Counted from the stretch's first letter, positions 7,352 to 15,894 are shown. The stretch: DNA of 64,000 nt from Streptomyces cinerochromogenes (GCF_014648635.1 NZ_BMRM01000005.1:248001-312000), one strand, 5' to 3'. Numbers and translations: made by a program. The notes: generated from the letters alone by a model not told the origin.

Positions 7352-7437
7352 CCGGCGGTCCCGCACGGTCCGGAACCCCGAGCCTCGCCGCCCCGCCCCG
7401 CACGTCCGCCCACCCGCCAGGAAACGGAACACCGCCC

Positions 7438-8145
7438 ATGCCCGCCTTCCGCATCGCTCCCGCCGTCACGGACGCCTTCCCCGGCACCCTCATCGCCCTC
7501 GTCACCGCCACCGGCCTGCGCGGCCGCGAACCCTGGCCGCACACCGAGGCCGCGCTGGAGGAGCTGGAGCAGCGGCTCGCCGACGGCAGCTGGCGGCCCG
7601 CCGACGAGAGCGACCCCCGCATCGAGGCCTGGCACGCCGCCTACCGCTCCTTCGGCACCAACCCCCGCCGCGTCCGGCCCAGCGTCGACGCCCTGGGCCG
7701 CCGTATGGCGAAGAAGCGGAGCCTGCCCCGCATCAACCCGGCCGTCGACTCCTACAACTCCGTCTCCGTACGGCACGGGCTGCCCGCCGGCGCCTTCGAC
7801 CTCGACCGGGTCACCGGCGACGTCGACATCCGGCACGCGGACGGCACCGAGTCCTTCACCCCGCTCGGCGAACCCGGCACCGTCGAGCACCCCAGGCCGG
7901 GCGAGATCGTCTACGCGGACACCACCGGCGTGCTGACCCGCCACTGGAACCACCGCGACGCCCACCGGACCCGCGTCACGGAGGACTCCACCCGCGTCGC
8001 CTTCCTCCTCGAAACCCTCCGTGCCGACCGCGACGGCGGGCTCCTGAAGGTCGCGGCGGAGGAACTCCAGAGCCTGCTCGCCCCGCACGCCGCGCAGACC
8101 GCCGTGCACCACCTCGACCCGGCGCAGCCCCGGGTCACCGTCTGA
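7438..8145 (+). CDS. B3/B4 domain protein
   Basis: A 235-residue protein of the B3/B4 family, named after a domain of phenylalanyl-tRNA synthetase beta chain that edits mischarged tRNA. Free-standing members are thought to act on mischarged tRNAs or related amino acids; this is family knowledge, not shown here. Visible conserved segments are WHAAYRSFGTNPRRVRPSVDAL, INPAVDSYNSVSVRHGLPAGAFDLD and PGEIVYADTTGVLTRHWNHRDAHRT (quoted in parts). The ATG at 7438 follows AGGAAA. It is 86 bases downstream of the EamA gene and could be cotranscribed. It ends only four bases before the next gene, which points the other way. Confidence 0.82.
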   Translation: MPAFRIAPAVTDAFPGTLIALVTATGLRGREPWPHTEAALEELEQRLADGSWRPADESDPRIEAWHAAYRSFGTNPRRVRPSVDALGRRMAKKRSLPRINPAVDSYNSVSVRHGLPAGAFDLDRVTGDVDIRHADGTESFTPLGEPGTVEHPRPGEIVYADTTGVLTRHWNHRDAHRTRVTEDSTRVAFLLETLRADRDGGLLKVAAEELQSLLAPHAAQTAVHHLDPAQPRVTV

Positions 8146-8149
8146 GCGT

Positions 8150-9139
8150 TCACGTGCGGTCCCTCGCCGCCGGCGGTGCACTGCCCTGCCGGGCCCCGGG
8201 CCGCACCCGGCTCCCGGGCCCCGGCCCGCGGCGACGGAGGGCGGGCGAGGGGGTGGTGAGCACGACGAGGCAGGCGATGACGAGCGCGATACCGGCCCAG
8301 CCCGCGGCGGGGAGGCGTTCGCCGACGACGAGGACGGCGAGGACCGCCGCGACGGCCGGTTCGAGCAGGGACAGCGTGGTCGCGGTGCTCGCCGGTACGC
8401 GTGCCAGCCCCCAGCCGAACAGGACGTAACCGGCGAACATGGGGACGAGCGCCATATAGGTGCCGACGGCCGCGGCGGACCACGAGGCGACCAGCGGTGC
8501 GCCGGTGGCCAGCAGGACGGGCAGCAGGAACAGCCCGCCGAGCCCGAAGACCGTGCCCATCGCCGCACGGGAGGGCAGCCGGCGGGTGATGAGCCGGTGC
8601 GCGGCCCACGAGTAGAGGGCGTAGGTCGCGGCGGCGAGCAGACCGAGGCCCACGCCGGCCAGCGTGCCGGCCACGGGCGCCCGGCCGGTGCGGCCGGCGG
8701 CACGGGCGGCTTCGGCGACGCACAGCAGCACGGTGCCGAGCAGACCGAGGGCGGCCGCGGCCGTCCAGCGGCGGGTGAGCCGGCGGCGGTCCAGGACGCG
8801 TTCGATCAGCACCGAGGCGAGCGGTGCCGTACCGATCGACACCACGGTGCCCACGGCGACCCCGGCCAGGCGCATGGAGCTGTAGAACGCCAGCGGGTAG
8901 ACCGCCACCGAGGCCGCGCCGAGCAGCACCGTGCCGCGCTGCTCGCGCAGGCGGCCCGCGTGGCGGGCGATCTGCGGGGCGGCGACGAGGGCCTGGAGCA
9001 GTCCGCCGAGGCCCATGGCGACCGCCCCGACGGCGAGCGGCCCCGCGTCCGGGGCGAAGGTGGCGGCCGTGCCCGTCGTCCCCCACAGGACGGAGGCGAC
9101 CAGCACGCACAGGGCGCCGGTGCCGGCGGGCCGCCTCAC
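8150..9139 (-). CDS. EamA/DMT-family transporter, second
   Basis: A 329-residue membrane protein with about ten helices in two EamA repeats, and an Arg/Pro-rich cytoplasmic tail of about 35 residues. The first repeat starts VLVASVLWGTTGTAA, a typical first helix; the second includes YALYSWAAHRL and ends near AVLAVLVVGERLPAAGWAGIALV in pieces, where the glutamate-containing GERL loop is a family hallmark. The GTG start at 9139 overlaps the TGA of the tetR gene (GTGA), so the two are translationally coupled. The upstream frame would otherwise run deep into the tetR gene. It probably exports a toxic or signalling molecule sensed by that regulator. Confidence 0.87.
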   Translation of the reverse strand: MRRPAGTGALCVLVASVLWGTTGTAATFAPDAGPLAVGAVAMGLGGLLQALVAAPQIARHAGRLREQRGTVLLGAASVAVYPLAFYSSMRLAGVAVGTVVSIGTAPLASVLIERVLDRRRLTRRWTAAAALGLLGTVLLCVAEAARAAGRTGRAPVAGTLAGVGLGLLAAATYALYSWAAHRLITRRLPSRAAMGTVFGLGGLFLLPVLLATGAPLVASWSAAAVGTYMALVPMFAGYVLFGWGLARVPASTATTLSLLEPAVAAVLAVLVVGERLPAAGWAGIALVIACLVVLTTPSPALRRRGPGPGSRVRPGARQGSAPPAARDRT

Positions 9140-9726
9140 AGCCGGTCCAGCAGGCCGGCCGCCAGGGAGCGGGCGTGCCGCACGCGGTCGCCGTCGCCCT
9201 CCAGTCCGGCCCGGGCCATCGCACCCTCCAGGAGGAACGCGAGGTGTTCGGCCAGCGCGGGCACCTCGTCCGGGCGCCCGGGCAGCAGTTCCCGCAGGTG
9301 GCCCGCGATCAGCCGCTCGACCTCCTCCTTGTGGGCGCGGACCACCGCCCGGCCCTCGTCCCCGGCCGGAAGCTCGGCGGCCGCGTTGAGCAGGCCGCAG
9401 CCGCGGAAGCCGTGCTCGTAGGCGAACGCCGCGTGGTCGGCGTAGGCGTCGAAGACGGCGAGGACGCCCTCGCGCGGGCCCCGGGCCTTCTCCAGCCGGG
9501 CCCGGTACAGCCCGAGCCATTCCTCGTGCCGGGCCTCCAGGTAGGCCCTGACCAGCTCGGCCTTGGAGGAGAAGTTGTTGTAGAGGCTCATCTTGGCCAC
9601 GCCGGCGTCCGCGGTGATCGTGTCGATACCGGTCGCCGCCACGCCGTCGGCGTAGAAGCGCCGGGCCGCCGCTGCCAGCAGCCGCTCCCGCGCCGGACGC
9701 CGCCGTCCGCTCTCCGTCGCACTCAT
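9136..9726 (-). CDS. TetR/AcrR-family repressor
   Basis: A 196-residue regulator. The N-terminal HTH is ARERLLAAAARRFYADGVAATGIDTITADAGVAKMSLYNNFSSKAELVRAYL in pieces, with the recognition helix around KMSLYNNFSSK. The C-terminal ligand-binding part includes HGFRGCGLLNAAAELP, characteristic of the TetR group with Cys in the ligand pocket. It is cotranscribed with the EamA transporter that follows with a GTGA overlap, so repression of both from the palindrome at 9752 is expected. Confidence 0.9.
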   Translation of the reverse strand: MSATESGRRRPARERLLAAAARRFYADGVAATGIDTITADAGVAKMSLYNNFSSKAELVRAYLEARHEEWLGLYRARLEKARGPREGVLAVFDAYADHAAFAYEHGFRGCGLLNAAAELPAGDEGRAVVRAHKEEVERLIAGHLRELLPGRPDEVPALAEHLAFLLEGAMARAGLEGDGDRVRHARSLAAGLLDRL

Positions 9727-9751
9727 CCGGGCCTCCTCGCCGCAGCCGAAA

Positions 9752-9773
9752 CTAGGTAGGTCGGTCTACCTAG
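9752..9773. promoter_or_regulatory. TetR operator palindrome
   Basis: CTAGGTAG (9752-9759) and CTACCTAG (9766-9773) are perfect inverted 8-mers around a 6-base spacer, 26 bases upstream of the tetR start. This is the expected place for an autoregulatory TetR site. The palindrome's right arm includes the TAG stop of the TMEM175-like gene (9770-9772), so the site also lies at the end of that gene. Confidence 0.75.
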
Positions 9774-10435
9774 GATACGGGACGTTCCGGCCGGCGCCCA
9801 TCGGGCAGGCCCTCGCTGGTGAGGAAGTAGAAGACCGGGAGCACGACGAAGACCGCCACGGCGGACAGCGGTGCGACGACCGCGCCGAGGAGCCCGGCCG
9901 CCCCGTACGCGAGCGCCCCGGCCCAGGAGCGCACGCGCCCGTGCCGTACGTACGCCTGCTCCACGTCCGGGGTCAGCAGCTCGGGCCGGCGGGCGAGCTG
10001 GTGGTAGAAGGCCACCCAGCTCAGGCACATCGCCGCGGCGAGCCCGGCGTAGAGGGCGACGGCGACCCGCGCGTCGGAGCCCGAGGGGTCGGCCTGGAGC
10101 GCGTCCGCGAGCACCGCGGTGGGGAACGAGAGCGCCGCCGTGGTGAACAGCAGCAGCAGATTGGCGGCGTGCAGCCCGCGGTCCATGACCCGGACCCGTA
10201 CGAAGGCCTGGTGGTGATTGAGCCAGATCACCGAGACGTAGCCGAACGAGGCGAGATAGCCCAGGTAGGAGGGCCACTGGGCCAGCAGGGCGCGGCCGAG
10301 GCCGCCCGGCCGGTGCGGGGGGTCGGCCAGCCCGAGGGCCAGCAGTGTGACGGCGATGGCCAGCACGCCGTCGCTGAAGGCTTCGGCGCGGGTCGTGTCG
10401 GAGCGGGAGAAGCCGCGCAGGCGGGTGCGGGACAC
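9770..10435 (-). CDS. TMEM175-family (DUF1211) membrane protein
   Basis: A 221-residue membrane protein with about six helices. The first helix carries RAEAFSDGVLAIAVTLLALGL, the RxxxFSDG signature of bacterial TMEM175 proteins, which are tetrameric potassium-selective channels. WPSYLGYLASFGYVSVIWLNHHQAF, also typical, follows. The GTG start at 10435 is chosen because AGGAG lies about 8 bases upstream and the FSDG helix begins soon after; longer frames add only Arg/Pro-rich sequence. It is followed by the tetR-EamA pair in the same direction, but with its stop inside their operator, so cotranscription is uncertain. Confidence 0.87.
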   Translation of the reverse strand: MSRTRLRGFSRSDTTRAEAFSDGVLAIAVTLLALGLADPPHRPGGLGRALLAQWPSYLGYLASFGYVSVIWLNHHQAFVRVRVMDRGLHAANLLLLFTTAALSFPTAVLADALQADPSGSDARVAVALYAGLAAAMCLSWVAFYHQLARRPELLTPDVEQAYVRHGRVRSWAGALAYGAAGLLGAVVAPLSAVAVFVVLPVFYFLTSEGLPDGRRPERPVS

Positions 10436-10644
10436 GCTGTCTCCTGTCGTGATCGTCGGTGGTCGGGCGGGGTCCGGGGCGACGCGGCGGCGCCCGCCGC
10501 GTCGACGCACGCCACGCCCGGGAAGCCGGCCCCGGCCGGGCCGGAGGCCCCATGGCGCTGCGGCCCGGCCGTGGCGAGGACGGACGGCGCGCCCGCTCAA
10601 CGGCCGGAACGGACGGACCGGCCGGCGCGCCCGCTCAGTCACCC

Positions 10645-10734
10645 GACCGGACCGCGCGCAGGATCAGCGGCCCGAGCGGACCGCGCACCCGCTCAGTCGC
10701 CCGAGCGGACGGACCGGACCGCGCGCAGGATCAG
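10645..10734. repeat. Direct duplication of the 3' end of the hydrolase gene
   Basis: A 23-bp perfect direct repeat occurs at 10645-10667 and 10712-10734. The second copy is the end of the alpha/beta hydrolase gene (coding LILRAVRSVRSGD and stop). The first, downstream copy still reads LILRAVRSGD and stop in the corresponding frame. The 10436-10692 gap between the TMEM175-like gene and the hydrolase otherwise holds GC-rich sequence with no visible gene. Confidence 0.85.
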
Positions 10735-11541
10735 GTCGGTCACCGGGCCGGGGTCGCTCACGGACACCGCGTGCGGGGCGCGCACGGAGACGGTGCGGGC
10801 GTGGGCACGCTCGGCCATCCACCGCTCGGCGGCCGGCGGGATGTTGCGGTCCTCGGTGGCCACGAGGTACCAGCTGGGGATCTTCTTCCACGCGGCCGCG
10901 GTGGCCGGTTCCTGGAGCGCGGCCAGGGTGATCGGGCGCTGGCCCGCGGCCATGACCTGGGCGGTGGGCACGGGGACACCGGCGGCGAACTGGTTGCGGA
11001 ACAGGTCCTTCCTGATGACCAGTTCCTCGCCCCGGCCTCCGCCGGGCAGCGGGTAGTACTGGGTGACGGTGGCCTGCCCCAGGGTGCTGCCCGGGAACCT
11101 GTCGGTGAGCTGGAGCGCGCTCTCCCCGATCTCGGGGACGAACGCGGCGATGTAGACGAGCGCCCGGACCTGCGGGAGGCCGGCCGCGGCCTGGCTGATG
11201 ACGGCGCCGCCGTAGGAGTGGCCCACCAGGACGACCGGCCCGCTCACGCTCTCCAGGACGCTGCGGATGTAGGCGGCGTCGCTCGCCAGTCCGCGCAGCG
11301 GCAGGGCGGGTACGAGCACCCGGTGGCCCTGCCGCAGCAGCCGCTGGACGACACCGCGCCAGCTGGAGCCGTCGGCGAAGGCGCCGTGGACGAGGACGAC
11401 GGTGGGGGCGTCCGGGCGGCCGTGCCCGGTGGCCGGGCGGCCGGCGGCGGGCAGGGCCTGCGCGGCGCCGGCGGTGCCCAGGGCGGCGGCGCCGGCCAGC
11501 AGGGACGCGGTCACGGTGCGGCGTGAGATCGGTGGGTTCAT
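10693..11541 (-). CDS. Exported alpha/beta hydrolase (Tat signal)
   Basis: A 282-residue hydrolase. The N-terminus SRRTVTASLLAGAAALG with a following AQA site is a twin-arginine signal peptide, so the enzyme is probably exported folded. The mature part has VVLVHGAFADGSSW (oxyanion region), the nucleophile elbow GHSYGG and a C-terminal catalytic His in RAPHAVS. It is closely related in sequence to the next gene upstream (11594-12319), which lacks the signal. Relatives are annotated as esterases or RsbQ-like hydrolases; the substrate is unknown. The gene's 3' end is partly duplicated downstream. Confidence 0.87.
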   Translation of the reverse strand: MNPPISRRTVTASLLAGAAALGTAGAAQALPAAGRPATGHGRPDAPTVVLVHGAFADGSSWRGVVQRLLRQGHRVLVPALPLRGLASDAAYIRSVLESVSGPVVLVGHSYGGAVISQAAAGLPQVRALVYIAAFVPEIGESALQLTDRFPGSTLGQATVTQYYPLPGGGRGEELVIRKDLFRNQFAAGVPVPTAQVMAAGQRPITLAALQEPATAAAWKKIPSWYLVATEDRNIPPAAERWMAERAHARTVSVRAPHAVSVSDPGPVTDLILRAVRSVRSGD

Positions 11542-11593
11542 CGTTCGCTCTCTTCAGGGGTTGCGGGTCGGGGGGTGCCGGAGGCGGCCTCGG

Positions 11594-12319
11594 TCAGCGG
11601 GAGGTGGCCCGGACGGCTTCCTCGATCAGGCGGACGACCCGCTCGGGGTGGGCGAGCATGACCAGGTGGGAGGAGTCCACCTCGACGGTGGTCATGCCGG
11701 CCCGCCGGTAGCCGTAGCGCTCCACGTCGGGGTTGATGGTGTGGTCGGCGGAGGCGACCAGGCCCCAGGAGGGCTTGGTCTTCCAGGCCGCGGCCGGGGC
11801 CGCCTCGGTGAAGGCCTGTGCGGCCAGGGGGCGCTGGGACACGGCGAGGACGGAGGCGAGGCGGGGGTCGACGTCGGCGGCGAAGACGGCCGGGAACCTG
11901 TCCGGCCGGACCGACACGTCGGTTCCGGGCCGGTCCGACCCCTCGACCGGGTAGGGGGTGTAGACGAGGGCGTCGGCCAGGTCGGAGTCGGGGAAGCGGC
12001 CCTGCAGCTCGCCGAGGCTCTCGCCCTCCTCCAGGGCGTAACCGGCCAGGTAGACCAGCGCGGTGACGTTGTCCTCGGTGCCGGCGACGGTGATGACGGC
12101 GCCGCCGTAGGAGTGGCCCACCAGGACGACGGGTCCGGGTGTTTGACGGACGATCTCGGCGACGTAGGCGGCGTCCCCGAGCAGGCTGCGGTTGGGCACG
12201 GCCGGGGCGATGACGTCCAGGCCGCGGGCGATCAGCCGGGGAATGACCTCCGCGTAGCTGGAGGCGTCGGCGAAGGCTCCGTGGACCAGGACGACGGTCG
12301 GGCGGTCGGAACGGGACAT
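11594..12319 (-). CDS. Cytoplasmic alpha/beta hydrolase, paralogue of the exported one
   Basis: A 241-residue hydrolase starting MSRSDRPTVVLVHGAFADASSY. It has the nucleophile motif GHSYGGAV, then the aspartate region VASADHTIN and a catalytic His in VDSSHLVML. The same blocks (VLVHGAFAD, LVGHSYGGAVI, AAWKTKPSW) are in the exported hydrolase downstream, so the pair looks like a tandem duplication in which one copy gained, or the other lost, a Tat signal. The ATG at 12319 is the first in frame next to the conserved strand. It is divergent from an AraC regulator 349 bases away, which may control both hydrolases. Confidence 0.87.
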   Translation of the reverse strand: MSRSDRPTVVLVHGAFADASSYAEVIPRLIARGLDVIAPAVPNRSLLGDAAYVAEIVRQTPGPVVLVGHSYGGAVITVAGTEDNVTALVYLAGYALEEGESLGELQGRFPDSDLADALVYTPYPVEGSDRPGTDVSVRPDRFPAVFAADVDPRLASVLAVSQRPLAAQAFTEAAPAAAWKTKPSWGLVASADHTINPDVERYGYRRAGMTTVEVDSSHLVMLAHPERVVRLIEEAVRATSR

Positions 12320-12391
12320 GGGGGAACTCCCTCGTGGATGGGGACGGGTCGGCCGCCGCCCGGGTGCGGCCGGGTCGGGCGCGGGGTGGGT

Positions 12392-12421
12392 GGCCGGGCC
12401 GGAGGACGGTCCGGCCCGGCC
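12392..12421. promoter_or_regulatory. Strong 12-bp stem-loop between divergent hydrolase and AraC genes
   Basis: GGCCGGGCCGGA (12392-12403) and TCCGGCCCGGCC (12410-12421) pair perfectly around a 6-base loop, 73 bases upstream of the hydrolase start. In a hydrolase transcript it would be a very stable leader hairpin. The rest of the 349-base gap (12320-12668) shows no gene or clear promoter hexamers. Confidence 0.7.
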
Positions 12422-12668
12422 GGTCGGTGCGCGGTGCGCGGCCCGCCGTGACGGTCGCTCCCGTCCGGGGTTCTCCTCGGACCGGCACCGGGCACCGTGC
12501 CGAGGGCGCTGCCGCCGGCACAAGCGAGACGCTAGGACCGGCGGGAGCAGGGGGATTGACTGTCTGTGCACCGGCTGTGGCCTGTCCGCGCTCACCGGCC
12601 CCCGGCCGTCTCGGCCCGTCCTATCGTCGGATCACGACGGCCGAGTACGGGAACCCGGGGGGGGTAGT

Positions 12669-13649
12669 GTGCTGTTGCTCGATCTCGCCACCGTGGCGCC
12701 GCGGGACCGGGTGGACGCGTTCCACCACGCGCTGACGGACTCCTCGGTGCCCAACGACGTGGTCCACGAGGAGCCCGCCTCCGGCATCCACGCCCGCATG
12801 GAGATGTGGCGGGTGGGCGGACTGCACCTGTTCGCCACCCGCAACTCCGGCTTCGAGGTGCGGCGGACGGAACGGCACGTACGCCACCACCGGAGCAGCC
12901 CCGTGGTCTCCGTCTCGCTGCAGACCGAGGGGGTGCACCGGGCCGAGGTCGCCGGTGAGCGGCGGCTGTTGGGCCTCGACGACATCTGCGTCTTCCACGA
13001 GCTGTCGCCGCGCGTGTACGGCTGGTCCGGCGACGGGGGGTCCCGGTCCGTGCTGTTCGACGTGCGCCGGCTCGGCGTACCGGTGGACGTGGTGGTGCGG
13101 GCGGCCCCGCGGCTGCGCGCCAGTCCCCTGCACGAGCTGGTCCTGCACCATCTGCGCGAGGTGTGGCGCGACCCGGACCGCCTGGAGGGCGACCCGGGGG
13201 CACCGCACCTGGCGTCCGCGACCACCGAGTTGGTGCGCGCGCTGCTGCTCTCGGCCGCACACGCCGAGGAGTCCCCGGCGGTCCGGTCCGTCCTGGACGA
13301 CACCCTGCTCACCCGGATCATGGCCCACGCCCGGCGCCACCTCGCCGATCGTTCCCTGACGCCGGAGCGGATCGCGGCCGAGCACGCCGTCTCCGTACGC
13401 CGGCTCTACGTGCTGTTCAGCGAGGCGGGGCTCAGCCTGGAGCAGTGGCTCATCACGGAACGCCTCGGCAGGGCACGCGAGATGCTGGCGTCCGCCCGGT
13501 ACGACCGTCTGACGGTGGCGGCGGTCGCGGCCCGCTGCGGGTTCGGCAGCCCGAGCCACTTCAGCCGTCGCTTCCGGGCGGCGTACGGGGTGGCACCGAG
13601 CGAGTGGCGGCGGCACCGGCGCACGGAGGCGGCGGGCACGGCCGGGTGA
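12669..13649 (+). CDS. AraC-family regulator with AraC-like ligand domain
   Basis: A 326-residue regulator. Residues 1 to about 190 form the variable cupin-like AraC ligand-binding domain with HHRSSPVVSVSLQTEGVHR and DDICVFHELSPRVYGW. Residues about 215-320 form the double HTH, including LTPERIAAEHAVSVRRLYVLF and LTVAAVAARCGFGSPSHFSRRFRAAYGVAPSEWRR in pieces, the standard second-HTH signature. The GTG at 12669 follows a run of G. It lies divergent from two alpha/beta hydrolases, its most likely targets, and is convergent with a third hydrolase 37 bases downstream. Confidence 0.9.
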   Translation: MLLLDLATVAPRDRVDAFHHALTDSSVPNDVVHEEPASGIHARMEMWRVGGLHLFATRNSGFEVRRTERHVRHHRSSPVVSVSLQTEGVHRAEVAGERRLLGLDDICVFHELSPRVYGWSGDGGSRSVLFDVRRLGVPVDVVVRAAPRLRASPLHELVLHHLREVWRDPDRLEGDPGAPHLASATTELVRALLLSAAHAEESPAVRSVLDDTLLTRIMAHARRHLADRSLTPERIAAEHAVSVRRLYVLFSEAGLSLEQWLITERLGRAREMLASARYDRLTVAAVAARCGFGSPSHFSRRFRAAYGVAPSEWRRHRRTEAAGTAG

Positions 13650-13686
13650 CCGCCGCGGACGCGGCTGGCCGCCGGGAGGGGCCCGG

Positions 13687-14682
13687 TCAGACGGCGTGCA
13701 GGGCGGTGTGCAGCGTGTCCGTCACCTGGATGCGTGCCGCCCTCGACGCGTCCGTGCCGCGGAGCCCGTCGAACAGGACGAATCCGTGGATCGTCCCGTG
13801 GTAGCGCAGCGAGATGACGGGGACGTCCGCCTCCCGCAGGCGCGCGGCGTACGCCTCGCCCTCGTCACGGACCACGTCCGCCTCCGCGGTGACGACGAGC
13901 GCCGGCGGCAGCCCCCGCAGCCGGGGGGTGGGCGCGCGCAGCGGGGAGACGGCCTCCTGCGTACGGAGCAGGGGGTCCGGTGCGTACCGGTGCCAGTAGT
14001 CCCGCATGGCGTCCCGGGTCAGGAAGTAGCCGTCGGCGAACGCGTCGTACGACGGGGTGTCCATCGCCGCGTCGGTCACCGGGCAGAGCAGCACCTGCTG
14101 CCGGAGGACGGGACCGCCGCGCCACCGTGCCAGGAGGGCGAGCGCGGCGGCCTGCTGGGCGCCCGCGCTGGCGCCGACGACGGCCATCCTGCTCCCGTCG
14201 AGCCGGCAGCCCGAGCCGTGCCGGGCGATCCACCGGGCCACGGTGTGGGCCCGCTCGACGGCACCCGGATAGCGGACGTCGTCCGGGGTGTCGTACTCGG
14301 GGACGACCACGGCGGCGTCCGCGCCGAGGACGAGGTCCGTCACCAGCTGCCGGTGCGCGTACGCGTCCGTCAGCATCCAGCCGAGACCGTGCAGGTACAG
14401 CACGACCGGCAGGTCCTCGTCGCTGCCCGCGGGGCGCAGGACGCGCACCCGGATCCGGCCGCCCGCGCCGCCGGGCAGGGCCAGCCACTCCTCCTCGACG
14501 TCCGGCTCGGCGCCGCCGTCACCGGTCCACAGGGGTGCCATCCGCGCCCGGGCGGCAGCCCTGTCCGGGTCCGTGTCCGGGTCCGTGTCCGACGGCACGG
14601 GCAGTTCGTACGTCTCGACGAAGGCGCGGGTGAGCCGCTCCAGGACGGGCTCGGTCCCAGGGGCCGGAACGTGGTCGGACAA
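13687..14682 (-). CDS. HSL-type alpha/beta hydrolase (esterase)
   Basis: A 331-residue esterase of the hormone-sensitive-lipase group. The oxyanion motif is HGLGW (family HGGGW, with one Gly replaced by Leu), the nucleophile elbow GASAG, and the C-terminal His sits in GTIHGFVLFDG. It probably hydrolyses short-chain carboxylic esters. The start is a TTG at 14682 because GCAGGAG lies 5 bases upstream and no ATG or GTG is close. A 12-bp tandem (14566-14592) encodes DTDPDTDPD near residue 35. There is no signal peptide. The AraC gene upstream (14887-15894) reads in the same direction but is 204 bases away. Confidence 0.88.
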   Translation of the reverse strand: MSDHVPAPGTEPVLERLTRAFVETYELPVPSDTDPDTDPDRAAARARMAPLWTGDGGAEPDVEEEWLALPGGAGGRIRVRVLRPAGSDEDLPVVLYLHGLGWMLTDAYAHRQLVTDLVLGADAAVVVPEYDTPDDVRYPGAVERAHTVARWIARHGSGCRLDGSRMAVVGASAGAQQAAALALLARWRGGPVLRQQVLLCPVTDAAMDTPSYDAFADGYFLTRDAMRDYWHRYAPDPLLRTQEAVSPLRAPTPRLRGLPPALVVTAEADVVRDEGEAYAARLREADVPVISLRYHGTIHGFVLFDGLRGTDASRAARIQVTDTLHTALHAV

Positions 14683-14886
14683 CAGAACTCCTGCGCGGGG
14701 GTCGGGCCGGGGTGGCGGTGCGGGCCGTCGGGAGGAGCCGCCGGCCCTCCCCCGCGGCCGGGCAGGCAGGCACTCGGTACCGGAGGCGGCTCCACCGGTA
14801 CGGGTGCCCAGCCTAGGCCGCGCCACGCGGGATGCGGCGGCCGCCGTCGTACGAATACTTGCCGCAGCGTGCACAGTTCGCACCGG

Positions 14887-15894
14887 TCAGCCCGCCCCGC
14901 TCCCGGTCGCCCCGGACGGCTGGGTACGGCTGCGCCACTCGCGGGGTGACATGCCGTAGGCCGCGCGGAAGCTGCGGCTGAAGTGGGTGGCGTTGGCGAA
15001 GCCCCAGCGCCGGGCCACCGACGACACCGTGAGTCCGGCCGATCCGGGCGCGGCCAGCTCGCGCCGCGCCTCCTCCAGGCGGCGGTGCCGGATCCACCGG
15101 CCGACGGTGCTGCCCTGCTGCTCGAAGAGCTTGTGCAGATAGCGGACCGAGATGTGCTGGGCCCTCGCGACGGCGGCGGGCGTCAGGGTGCGGTCCCCCA
15201 GCCGGGCGTCGACGTAGGAGCGCACCCGGTCGAGCAACTCCTGGCGCTCCCGGGCGGGTTCGGACCCCGGCTCCTGGTGCCGGGGCTCCGGGGCGGCCTC
15301 CGCGGCGAGGGAACCGACGAAGCCGGTGATCGTCGTGGCCAGGCGGAGGGCCGTCCGCGGGGCGTACTCGGGCAGGGTGTCGAGGAACTGCCGCAGGAAG
15401 GGGCCGAGCAGGGGCGCCACCGGGCTGCCGGCGAAGTCCGTCCGGCCGCTGAGGGTGCGCACCTGGCGGTCGGTCGCGGCGAGGGCGTGCCGCGGGACGC
15501 TCACGAGGTGCACTTCGAAGGGCGCCGCCTCGTGCAGCAGGAAGGGGACCGCTCCGTCGCAGACGAAGAGGTCGTCCGGGCCGCGGGAGACGGTGCCGTC
15601 CCCGCGGACGAGGGTCGCCCTGCCGAAGGAGTGGACACCCAGCACGAGATGCGGCTCGCCGGTGCCGTCGGCGGAGGCGACCAGGGACCGGGCCGCTCCC
15701 CGGTAGGTGCTCAACCGGAGCAGGCCGAGCGTGCGGACGTGCGCCGGGTCGGTGAAGCGGGCGCCGGCACGGGCCTGGGCCGGCAGGAAGGACCGCAGGT
15801 GCGCGGGGACCCGTCTGCTCGCCAGGGTCAGGTCCGGGTACGGCGTTCGGCCGGCGTCGCGGCCGGTGGCGGTGGGCGGGGGCATCGGGTTCAT
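14887..15894 (-). CDS. AraC-family regulator (AraC-binding-like cupin domain)
   Basis: A 335-residue regulator with an N-terminal cupin-like domain (FVCDGAVPFLLHEAAPFEVHLVSVPRHAL in pieces) and a C-terminal double HTH ending in VSSVARRWGFANATHFSRSFRAAYGMSPREW in pieces. It is clearly paralogous to the protein at 18528-19496: both share HISVRYLH before the second HTH and the same cupin landmarks. The ATG at 15894 is chosen as the last Met before the conserved part. It is divergent from an MFS exporter and upstream of the HSL esterase, either of which may be a target. Confidence 0.9.
   Translation of the reverse strand: MNPMPPPTATGRDAGRTPYPDLTLASRRVPAHLRSFLPAQARAGARFTDPAHVRTLGLLRLSTYRGAARSLVASADGTGEPHLVLGVHSFGRATLVRGDGTVSRGPDDLFVCDGAVPFLLHEAAPFEVHLVSVPRHALAATDRQVRTLSGRTDFAGSPVAPLLGPFLRQFLDTLPEYAPRTALRLATTITGFVGSLAAEAAPEPRHQEPGSEPARERQELLDRVRSYVDARLGDRTLTPAAVARAQHISVRYLHKLFEQQGSTVGRWIRHRRLEEARRELAAPGSAGLTVSSVARRWGFANATHFSRSFRAAYGMSPREWRSRTQPSGATGSGAG

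Noticed and set aside
10436..10642. Longer N-terminus for the TMEM175-like protein
   Set aside because: The extra sequence is Arg/Pro/Gly-rich, lacks a ribosome site, and the FSDG helix of the family starts soon after the GTG at 10435.
14683..14883. N-terminal extension of the HSL esterase
   Set aside because: Upstream frame has no ribosome site and low-complexity Arg/Pro sequence; the TTG at 14682 with GCAGGAG is better.
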